Positions 7,638 through 13,735 of a stretch of DNA of 15,194 nucleotides are shown here, in pieces. Location: positions 1 to 15,194 of the forward strand of contig JAFAQJ010000339.1 in assembly GCA_019246455.1 (NCBI GenBank), written 5' to 3'. The position numbers and the translations under genes were made by a program. The first letter of the stretch is position 1. Each line of letters begins with the position of its first letter. This DNA is from Pseudolabrys sp. (GTDB lineage Bacteria > Pseudomonadota > Alphaproteobacteria > Rhizobiales > Xanthobacteraceae). The notes below the pieces were generated by a model, which saw only the letters and a list, made by a program, of their open reading frames with translations, was not told the origin of the DNA and ran no database searches.

Positions 7638-7661
7638 CTGCTGACACCATGATGGCAGCAG
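7638..7661. promoter_or_regulatory. Near-palindromic operator candidate for the YafY-type regulator
   Basis: A 24-bp inverted repeat with arms CTGCTG and CAGCAG around a central CATG matches its own reverse complement at 20 of 24 positions. It lies 21 bp from the regulator start and 55 bp from the start of the GST-like gene. A divergent regulator/target pair with a single dyad between them is a common autoregulatory arrangement. The dyad is seen; binding by this regulator is inferred. Confidence 0.5.
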
Positions 7662-7716
7662 GGTGGCAGTAAGTAAGGTGCCTCAGCAAGCAAGAGATAA
7701 CGAGAGGAAATGTGTC

Positions 7717-8454
7717 ATGCCCCAACCAATCGTCCTGTTCAGCTTTGGCCCCGGCTTTGGCCTGCCTGAACTGAGCCCGTTCTGCACCAAGACCGAAGTC
7801 CAGCTGAAAATGGCTGAATTGCCCTACCGCAAGGAAAAGGCGATGCCCGATATGTCTCCCAAGGGCCAGTTACCGTTCATCGAGGACCAGGGCGAGCGGA
7901 TCGCCGACTCGCACTTCATCCGCGCCTACATCGAGCGCAAATACGGCGTCGATCTCGACGACGGCTTGAGCGCCGGCGAGCGCGCCGAGGCTTGGGCGAT
8001 CGAGCGCATGCTGGAAAATCACTTCCTGCATTCGGCCGCTTACGAGCGATGGATGATTCCGGCGAATTTCGAGCGCGGCCCCGCGCATTTCTTCGACGCT
8101 TTGCCCGAAGACCTGCGCCAGAAAAAGCGCGAGGAGGTCAAAAATCGCGTGGCGAACCGGCTGTTCGAGGTCGGCATGGCGCGCCACACCCCGCCGGAGA
8201 TCGCCGAGCTCGGCGAGCGCTCGTTGATGGCACTCTCGGCGCTCTTGGGTGACCGGCCCTATCTGATGGGCGAGAAGGTATCTGGCGTCGACGCCGCCGC
8301 GTTTGCGATGCTGGCGATGGTGTTGTCGCCGTTCTTCGACTCGAAGCTGCGCGCCAAGGCCGAGACCTTCCCCAATCTCGTCGATTACACGACGCGCATG
8401 ATGACACGCTTCTTCCCGCAGCACGCATGGGGCAAGGTTAGCGCCGCGGCTTGA
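7717..8454 (+). CDS. Glutathione S-transferase-like protein (metaxin/Faxc-like N-terminal domain)
   Basis: A 245-residue two-domain GST-fold protein. The N-terminal thioredoxin-like domain has LPELSPFCTKTEVQLKMAEL (16-35) with Cys23, then the cis-proline segment KGQLPFIED (Pro53) and RIADSHFIRAYIERKYG. The C-terminal helical domain includes RPYLMGEKVSGVDAAAFAML with the conserved Asp192 N-cap. The SPFCTK/GQLPFIED pattern resembles the metaxin/failed-axon-connections subgroup rather than classical detoxifying GSTs, so true glutathione transfer is uncertain. The frame is open from 7663, but the ATG at 7717 has GAGAGG about 8 nt upstream and begins just before the first beta strand. It is divergent from the WYL regulator and probably its target. 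Confidence 0.9.
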   Translation: MPQPIVLFSFGPGFGLPELSPFCTKTEVQLKMAELPYRKEKAMPDMSPKGQLPFIEDQGERIADSHFIRAYIERKYGVDLDDGLSAGERAEAWAIERMLENHFLHSAAYERWMIPANFERGPAHFFDALPEDLRQKKREEVKNRVANRLFEVGMARHTPPEIAELGERSLMALSALLGDRPYLMGEKVSGVDAAAFAMLAMVLSPFFDSKLRAKAETFPNLVDYTTRMMTRFFPQHAWGKVSAAA

Positions 8455-8487
8455 CGTAAATGTGCGCGCGGTGCTGAGGGACGACGA

Positions 8488-9267
8488 TCAATAGTCGCGG
8501 AAGTCCCGCAGCACCGCCGCGAGCGCCTCGGGCGCGACTTTGACGCTACCGGCGAACGGGTGATCGATTTCAATGATCGTCAGCAGTCCGGAGAAGATCA
8601 GGATCGCGAGCGCGCCTGTCATCAGCGATTGCGCGCGCAAATTTTCGGTGCCGAAGAAAAACGTAAAGGCGATGGTCAGTAACGCGCCGCTGAACAACGT
8701 CGCCCAGATCAGCCCCGGCACGATCCCGTCGGCGGCGACGAGCCGCGCCCGCCTCGTTTCGCTCAGCTGATCGACCTGCCGCAGCAGCTCCGCGAGCACG
8801 ACCGTCTCGTTCGGGTCGGCGGCGTGATACTTCAAAACCGCCTCGTAGACCGCGCTCATCGCCTGGCGTGCCGCGGGCGCTGAGTGGCCGGTGTCCATCG
8901 CCGGCCAGTCGTGCTCGACTGTCACTGTAAGATAATGCGTAAGCGCACTGCGGATTGCAACGCCATGCCCGTCGTCGACGCCGCGCGATAGCCGGTAGAT
9001 CGTCGCCGCGGCGCTCGCTTCGCGGGCGACATCGCTGTCAGCCTGATTGTAGCGCTCCCAGACGATCACGACCGCAAAGGCGAGTAGCACCGCGTAGATG
9101 ACGCCGATGGTGGCGAACTTGAATCCGGCGACCTCGTTGTTGGTCCGCAGCCGGCGTAGCGACACATAACGACGCACGATGTACGGCCCGGCCATTGCCA
9201 GAATCGTCGTCGGCACCAGCAGGATAAAGGACGTGATCCAGAGCGAGTGCGTGGAGAGATAGGTCAT
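8488..9267 (-). CDS. DUF4239 (bestrophin-like) membrane protein
   Basis: A 259-residue integral membrane protein with two pairs of helices (about 9-31 and 49-70, then 183-206 and 213-233) flanking a soluble helical middle. NNEVAGFKFATIGVIYAVLL (43-62), the following VVIVWERYNQADSDVAREAS (66-85), SETRRARL (169-176) and the final DHPFAGSVKVAPEAL are characteristic of DUF4239. The topology recalls bestrophin-type channels, but no ion or substrate is established for the family. It is convergent with the GST-like gene (33 bp between stops) and divergent from the Bug-type gene (67 bp). No operon partner is apparent. Confidence 0.9.
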   Translation of the reverse strand: MTYLSTHSLWITSFILLVPTTILAMAGPYIVRRYVSLRRLRTNNEVAGFKFATIGVIYAVLLAFAVVIVWERYNQADSDVAREASAAATIYRLSRGVDDGHGVAIRSALTHYLTVTVEHDWPAMDTGHSAPAARQAMSAVYEAVLKYHAADPNETVVLAELLRQVDQLSETRRARLVAADGIVPGLIWATLFSGALLTIAFTFFFGTENLRAQSLMTGALAILIFSGLLTIIEIDHPFAGSVKVAPEALAAVLRDFRDY

Positions 9268-9334
9268 GGTTGCCGTTTGATGGGAAGGCCGGAGCGCTTA
9301 TAACAGAGCGCCGCAAAAAAATCGGGGAGCGTCG

Positions 9335-10306
9335 GTGAGATTCATTCTGGCCCTTGTGGGCGCGCTGTTCACCACATTCGCGCAAGTCTCCTTCGTGAAT
9401 AGCGAGGACAATTGGCCGTCGCGCCCGATCCGTGTTTTCACCACCTCGAGCGCCGGCGGCATCAGCGACACCTTCATGCGCGTGCTTGGTGAGGAACTGC
9501 ACAAGCGGCTCGGCCAACCTTTCGTGATTGAGAATCATCCCGGCGGCAGCGGCAATATCGGCGCGCGTGCTTGCGCAGAGGCGATGCCCGACGGCTATAC
9601 GATCTGCATCATCAATGCCGATCCGATGATCTACAACCAGTTCCTGTTCAAGAGCATGCCGTTCAATCCGGAGAAGGGCCTCACTCCGATCGTCAACCTG
9701 TTTCATCTGATCCAGGTGCTGGTGGTCAATTCCGATCTCAAGGTCAAAACTGTCGAGGAGCTTGTCGCGCGCTCTAAGGAAAAAGCCGGCACCATGTCCT
9801 ACCTCACGGCGGCGGTGCCGCTCGCGGTCTACATGGACAGCCTCAAGCGCGACAAAGGCGCGGACTGGGTGCGCGTGCCGTTCAAGGGTGGAGGCGAAGC
9901 GACCACTGCGATCCTGTCAGGCTCGACGCCGATTGGCCTCATTGGCCTCGGCAATGTCATCACGCAGATCCAGTCTGGGTCGATGACGCCGCTCGTTCTG
10001 GTCAACAATATCCGCACGCCGTTGTTGCCAAAAACGCCGACGCTCGCCGACCTCGGCTACAAGGGCGCGGCGTCGCAAACTTGGTACGGCCTGTTCGCGC
10101 CCGCCGGCACGCCACGCTCGATCATTGTCAAGATTGCATCGGAAGTGCTGCGCGTGTTCGGTGACAAGACCTTCGTCGACAAATACGTCATCAGCCGCGG
10201 CCAAGTGCCAGCGGTCAATACGCCCGAAGAATTCGCCGCCGAGATCAAGGCGGATCGCGAAGCGGCGCGGCAGGTCGTGAAGGAAAGCGGTCTCGCGCCG
10301 CAGTAA
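9335..10306 (+). CDS. Bug-family tripartite tricarboxylate transporter substrate-binding protein
   Basis: A 323-residue periplasmic solute-binding protein of the Bug (TctC-like) type. A short N-terminal signal sequence (about residues 1-20, hydrophobic FILALVGALFTTFA) precedes the mature start NWPSRPIRVFTTSSAGGISD. FVIENHPGGSGNIGARACAE, ADPMIYNQFLFKSMPFNPEK and the C-terminal WYGLFAPAGTPRSIIVKI follow the family pattern closely. The start is GTG at 9335 with GGGGAG 5 nt upstream, a strong ribosome site. Family members bind carboxylates or related small molecules. There are no tctA/tctB membrane genes beside it, so it is an orphan receptor that may use a distant transporter or act in sensing. 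Its stop abuts the stop of the convergent hydrolase with no spacer. Confidence 0.95.
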   Translation: MRFILALVGALFTTFAQVSFVNSEDNWPSRPIRVFTTSSAGGISDTFMRVLGEELHKRLGQPFVIENHPGGSGNIGARACAEAMPDGYTICIINADPMIYNQFLFKSMPFNPEKGLTPIVNLFHLIQVLVVNSDLKVKTVEELVARSKEKAGTMSYLTAAVPLAVYMDSLKRDKGADWVRVPFKGGGEATTAILSGSTPIGLIGLGNVITQIQSGSMTPLVLVNNIRTPLLPKTPTLADLGYKGAASQTWYGLFAPAGTPRSIIVKIASEVLRVFGDKTFVDKYVISRGQVPAVNTPEEFAAEIKADREAARQVVKESGLAPQ

Positions 10307-11011
10307 TCAGGCCGCCGCCTCGATGAGAATTTCGGTGAGCCGGTCCGGCTCGTTGATCATGATGTCGTGGCCGCAGTCGACCTCATAGGTGCGCCAACCC
10401 TCGGCTTTGGCGCGCGCATAGGCCGCGTCGAACGCGACATTCGGATAACCCGTTGCGCGCACATAAGCTCTCGGCAGCTGGTCGCGCGCGCCGGTCAGTT
10501 TGATCTTTTCGAGGAATGTGCCGATCGGTTGCGGGTTGGCTAGACGATCGACCCAGGCGCGATCTTTTTCATTCACAAGAAACGCCGCGGCATCACGCAC
10601 CGGGACGGTCTTGTCGCCGCGCGCCGCCGCGGCCCGGATCGCTTCGGCTACCACGGGCTGCACGATGTCGAGAACGCTTTGCCCGTCGTCTGGAATGAAC
10701 GCATCGACGAAGACGAGCGAGCGGATTTTTCCGCCAACTTTCTCCGCAACTCCCGAAATCACGTTGCCGCCGTACGAATGTCCGACGAGGACAACGTCGC
10801 TGAGGTCTTCGTAATGCACGACCCCGAGCACGTCTTCGATATGCAGCGACAGATCGACGTCTGGATGCAGCAGATGTGCGCGCTCGCCCAAACCGGTCAG
10901 GCTCGGCGCATAAACGGCGTGGCCTTTTGCGCGCAGCCGTTCGACGACGCGCGTCCAGCCCCAGCCCCCGTGCCAAGCGCCGTGAACAAGTACAAAGGTG
11001 CGGCGGCTCAC
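10307..11011 (-). CDS. Alpha/beta-fold hydrolase (esterase/hydroxynitrile lyase-like)
   Basis: A cytoplasmic alpha/beta hydrolase of 234 residues from the preferred start. TFVLVHGAWHGGWGWTRVV (5-23) supplies the oxyanion-hole region, GHSYGG (77-82) the nucleophile elbow with Ser79, and CGHDIM (213-218) the catalytic His215. Asp103 or a nearby acidic residue would complete the triad. The pattern matches the salicylate-esterase/hydroxynitrile-lyase-like group, where function ranges from esterase to lyase. The preferred start is GTG at 11011, giving MSRRTFVLVHG. An earlier in-frame GTG at 11047 would add 12 residues and overlap the preceding gene by 23 bp. Both the spacing to that gene (13 bp) and the family start favour 11011. 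The substrate is unknown. Confidence 0.9.
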   Translation of the reverse strand: MSRRTFVLVHGAWHGGWGWTRVVERLRAKGHAVYAPSLTGLGERAHLLHPDVDLSLHIEDVLGVVHYEDLSDVVLVGHSYGGNVISGVAEKVGGKIRSLVFVDAFIPDDGQSVLDIVQPVVAEAIRAAAARGDKTVPVRDAAAFLVNEKDRAWVDRLANPQPIGTFLEKIKLTGARDQLPRAYVRATGYPNVAFDAAYARAKAEGWRTYEVDCGHDIMINEPDRLTEILIEAAA

Positions 11012-11024
11012 ATCGCGTTCCGGC

Positions 11025-11288
11025 TCAGTGCTGTTGGGTCGGCACACCGGCCACCGGCTGCTCCGGCTCCGGGTGGTCGAGGCAGTCGATCACGAATTTG
11101 GCGCGGTCGCGCACGAGAACCTTGGCCGTATCGGCCTTGCGCTGGCAGGCGGCGAGCGCCGCTTTCTCGCGCTGCCGCTGTTCGTACTGCGCGCGAAATT
11201 CCGGCGCGACCTGGCGCTCGATGGTGAGGCCCTGGCCGAAGGCGGCACTCGTGGCAAAGAGGCCGGCGGCGATGATCGCGGGGCGCAT
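11025..11288 (-). CDS. Small secreted PsiF-like protein
   Basis: An 87-residue protein beginning with a clear signal peptide (MRPAIIAAGLFATSAAFGQG), with cleavage expected near AFG. The mature part is charged and helical. It contains two cysteines in a stretch reading AACQRKADTAKV through RAKFVIDCLDH, which resembles the Cys-...-Cys-Leu spacing of PsiF-type repeats; a disulfide in the periplasm is plausible. The frame is open from 11402, but the ATG at 11288 has GAAGG 7 nt upstream and puts the signal peptide at the N-terminus. It lies 13 bp upstream of the hydrolase on the same strand, so the two may be co-transcribed. Identification as PsiF-like is tentative and no function is established. 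Confidence 0.6.
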   Translation of the reverse strand: MRPAIIAAGLFATSAAFGQGLTIERQVAPEFRAQYEQRQREKAALAACQRKADTAKVLVRDRAKFVIDCLDHPEPEQPVAGVPTQQH

Positions 11289-11393
11289 ATTCAGCCTTCG
11301 GTTCCGGTATCCGGATAATGCAGGGGCGAGGGGCCTGGCGCTAGGCTCGCGGTGCCTGAGATGGTCGCGTTTCGGCTGTGCATAAGGAGGAAA

Positions 11394-11422
11394 AGGGCGC
11401 AAATCAGAGGCTTAAGCGCCCT
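11394..11422. repeat. Inverted repeat in the dnaG upstream region
   Basis: A perfect 7-bp inverted repeat AGGGCGC/GCGCCCT with a 15-nt loop lies between the divergent PsiF-like gene and dnaG. Read on the minus strand, the hairpin is followed by TTTT, so it could be a weak terminator. It could equally be an operator. No further evidence separates these, and the rest of 11289-11526 showed no gene. Confidence 0.3.
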
Positions 11423-11501
11423 CGGCCGGCGCTGCCCCGGTATCTCCGTCTTCCGCGGCCTATGATAGCGGCAGCCGAATCGGTTCATTCTTGATGAGAC
11501 T

Positions 11502-11518
11502 GCGCGCCTGACGCGCGC
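11502..11518 (+). promoter_or_regulatory. Hairpin in the dnaG translation-start region
   Basis: GCGCGC and GCGCGC pair around CTGAC, giving a 6-bp GC-only stem that ends 8 bp before the dnaG ATG. It lies where a Shine-Dalgarno sequence would be, and none is seen (the bases just before the ATG are CTTAACCC). It may limit translation of primase, or dnaG may rely on a weak start. The structure is seen; the effect is inferred. Confidence 0.35.
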
Positions 11519-11526
11519 CTTAACCC

Positions 11527-13479
11527 ATGCGCTTTACGCCGGAATTTCTCGACGAGTTGAAGACGCGGCTTCCGGTCTCGGAAGTCGTGGGCAAGCGCGT
11601 GAAGCTGACCAAAGCAGGGCGCGAGTTCAAAGGCCTGTCGCCTTTCAATAAAGAGAAAACGCCGTCCTTCTTCGTCAACGACCACAAGCAGGCCTGGTTT
11701 GATTTTTCATCTGGCAAGAACGGCTCGATTTTCGATTTCGTGATGCTCACGGACGGCGTCGGCTTTCCGGAGGCGGTCGAGCGTCTCGCACAGATGGCGG
11801 GAATGCTACTGCCGAAGGTCTCGCGGGAGGACGAAGCGCGCGACGCGCGGCGCAAGACGCTGTACGACATCTGCGAGCTTGCTGCGAAATTCTTTCAGGA
11901 CGCGCTTGCGTCAAAGGCGGGCGCCAAGGCGCGGGGCTATCTCGCCGATCGCGGTCTCGACAGCGCGACACAAATTAAATTTCGGCTCGGCTACGCACCA
12001 GCGGATCGCCACGCTCTCAAAGAGTATCTCGGTTCACAAGGTATTCCGGTGCCTGACATGGTCGAGGCGGGGCTGCTGATTTCCGGCGACGATATTCCCG
12101 TGCCATATGACCGGTTCCGCGATCGCGTGATGTTTCCGATCGGCGATTTGCGCGGGCGTATCATCGCGTTCGGCGGCCGCGCGCTCGAGAAGGACGCCCA
12201 GGCGAAATACTTGAACTCGCCGGAGACGCCGCTCTTTCACAAAGGGCACAACCTCTACAATTTCTCGCCGGCGCGGCAGGCGGTGCATGACGGCGCACCG
12301 CTCGTCGTAGTCGAAGGCTATGTCGATGTCATCGCGATGGTGACGCACGGCTATCCCGGTGCCGTGGCGCCACTCGGCACCGCGCTGACCGAAGACCAAC
12401 TCGGCCTCCTCTGGAAAATGTCCGACGAGCCGGTGTTGTGTTTCGACGGCGACAAGGCCGGCATCCGCGCGGCCTATCGCGCGGTTGATCTGGCGATGCC
12501 GCGGCTCAAGCCGGGCAAGTCGCTGAAGTTCGCAATGCTGCCGGAAGGTCAGGATCCCGACGATCTGGCGCGCTCGGGCGGCCACGCCGCGCTCGCCGAA
12601 GTGATGTCGCTGTCGCGACCGCTCGCGGCGATGCTGTGGGCGCGCGAGACCGAAGGCCATCAGTTCGACACGCCGGAGCGCCGCGCCGCGCTCGAAGCCC
12701 GCATCAACGAAGTGACCCACGCGATCGCCGACGAAAGCGTGCGCAAATATTACCGGCAGGATTTCGGCACCCGCATCGCGCAATTCTTCGCGCCGCCGCC
12801 CGGCACGCAACCGCAACGCAATTTCTCGCGCGGCTCATTCGGCGGCACCCGCAACTATCAGCCGTGGGCGAACCGGCAGCGCAAGGACGCGCCGCGCACC
12901 GGCAATCGCACCTCGCCTTATGTCGTGGTCAGCCAACAGATGACGGCCTCACCGATCTATCGTGGCGCGCGCACGATGATGCCGCGCCGCGAGGCGCTGA
13001 TCCTGCAGGCCGTGCTCAACCATCCGTGGCTGCTGCACGATCACATGGAGGAGCTTACCCATCTCGAGTTCCGCCATCCCGAGGCCGAGAAGCTTAAGAG
13101 CGCGGTGATCGATCTGTTCGCGCATGACGGGGCGCCGGAAGCGGCGGCGCTCTATGCGGAACTCGTGCGTCAGGGTTTCGCCGAGACGATCGAACGGGTG
13201 GCGCGCGCGATCACCACCGACGACGTCTGGGGCGCCCAACCGGATGCCGCGCCGGCCGATGTTCTTGTTACCTGGCAACAGCTTGTCGCCTTGCATCGGC
13301 AATGGAATTCCCTAACTAAGGAGCTCAAAGAGGCCGAGTTCGCTCTGGGCGAAGAGTCGAGCGAGGCCAATTACTTACGGTTGCGCGACGTGAAGGCGCG
13401 GCTCTCCACGATGGAAGGCACCGAGGCTCTGATCGAAGGCTTTGGCGCGTCGTCGGGGCGGCCCTCGCGGAGTTTCTGA
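11527..13479 (+). CDS. dnaG: DNA primase
   Basis: A 650-residue bacterial primase that synthesises RNA primers at the replication fork with DnaB helicase. The N-terminal domain begins MRFTPEFLDELKTRLPVSEV and retains the primase zinc-ribbon context (EKTPSFFVNDHKQAWFDF). However, the four metal ligands expected from E. coli Cys40, His43, Cys61 and Cys64 are Ser38, Asn41, Asp59 and Ser62. The catalytic core includes YLNSPETPLFHKGHNLYNF (228-246), the Toprim glutamate of VVVEGYVDVIAM (Glu264) and the metal-binding Asp pair in CFDGDKAG (307, 309). A Gly/Arg/Asn-rich linker (about 425-460) leads to the helical DnaB-interaction domain (about 475-640). The length is normal and the catalytic core looks intact. 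It sits directly upstream of rpoD, with a terminator between. Confidence 0.97.
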   Translation: MRFTPEFLDELKTRLPVSEVVGKRVKLTKAGREFKGLSPFNKEKTPSFFVNDHKQAWFDFSSGKNGSIFDFVMLTDGVGFPEAVERLAQMAGMLLPKVSREDEARDARRKTLYDICELAAKFFQDALASKAGAKARGYLADRGLDSATQIKFRLGYAPADRHALKEYLGSQGIPVPDMVEAGLLISGDDIPVPYDRFRDRVMFPIGDLRGRIIAFGGRALEKDAQAKYLNSPETPLFHKGHNLYNFSPARQAVHDGAPLVVVEGYVDVIAMVTHGYPGAVAPLGTALTEDQLGLLWKMSDEPVLCFDGDKAGIRAAYRAVDLAMPRLKPGKSLKFAMLPEGQDPDDLARSGGHAALAEVMSLSRPLAAMLWARETEGHQFDTPERRAALEARINEVTHAIADESVRKYYRQDFGTRIAQFFAPPPGTQPQRNFSRGSFGGTRNYQPWANRQRKDAPRTGNRTSPYVVVSQQMTASPIYRGARTMMPRREALILQAVLNHPWLLHDHMEELTHLEFRHPEAEKLKSAVIDLFAHDGAPEAAALYAELVRQGFAETIERVARAITTDDVWGAQPDAAPADVLVTWQQLVALHRQWNSLTKELKEAEFALGEESSEANYLRLRDVKARLSTMEGTEALIEGFGASSGRPSRSF

Positions 13480-13518
13480 GAAAGCCGTTTGTGACCGCGT
13501 CGTTATTTTTGACGCCCG

Positions 13519-13550
13519 CGCGGAAATAAGGGTCGATTTCCGCGGTTTTT
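13519..13550 (+). terminator. Intrinsic terminator downstream of dnaG
   Basis: A perfect 9-bp stem CGCGGAAAT/ATTTCCGCG encloses the 8-nt loop AAGGGTCG and is followed by GTTTTTC. It lies 40 bp after the dnaG stop and 186 bp before the rpoD start. This is a good Rho-independent terminator that would make rpoD at least partly independent of dnaG transcription. Confidence 0.78.
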
Positions 13551-13602
13551 CAGGGTTAATCGGGGCTTTACGGGCCTCGGCGACAGTACGAGACCTGATT
13601 CG

Positions 13603-13623
13603 GGCCGGCTTTTTTCGCCGGCC
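13603..13623 (+). promoter_or_regulatory. Second hairpin in the dnaG-rpoD gap, probable rpoD leader structure
   Basis: A perfect 7-bp GC stem GGCCGGC/GCCGGCC closes a loop of six T and one C. No T-run follows the stem, so it does not look like a standard terminator in this direction. It lies 112 bp upstream of the preferred rpoD start and may be in the rpoD leader. The gap as a whole (13480-13735) holds this hairpin, the terminator and no recognisable gene. Confidence 0.35.
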
Positions 13624-13735
13624 GTTCTGATATCTGAGGCCATTCACGGGTGGCCGCGTTATGGGTAAGAGACCGCACACGCAGCCTCACTTGCCGGGCG
13701 CTGCGGTTCCAAAGAAGGTTGAGCGAGGACTGAGA

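Noticed and set aside
11289..11402. N-terminal extension of the PsiF-like protein
   Set aside because: It would place 38 charged and proline-rich residues before a clear signal peptide. The internal ATG has a good ribosome site.
12034..12816. Minus-strand open frame (260 codons) opposite dnaG
   Set aside because: It lies wholly within dnaG, has arginine- and histidine-rich low-information sequence, and has no ribosome site or domain motif.
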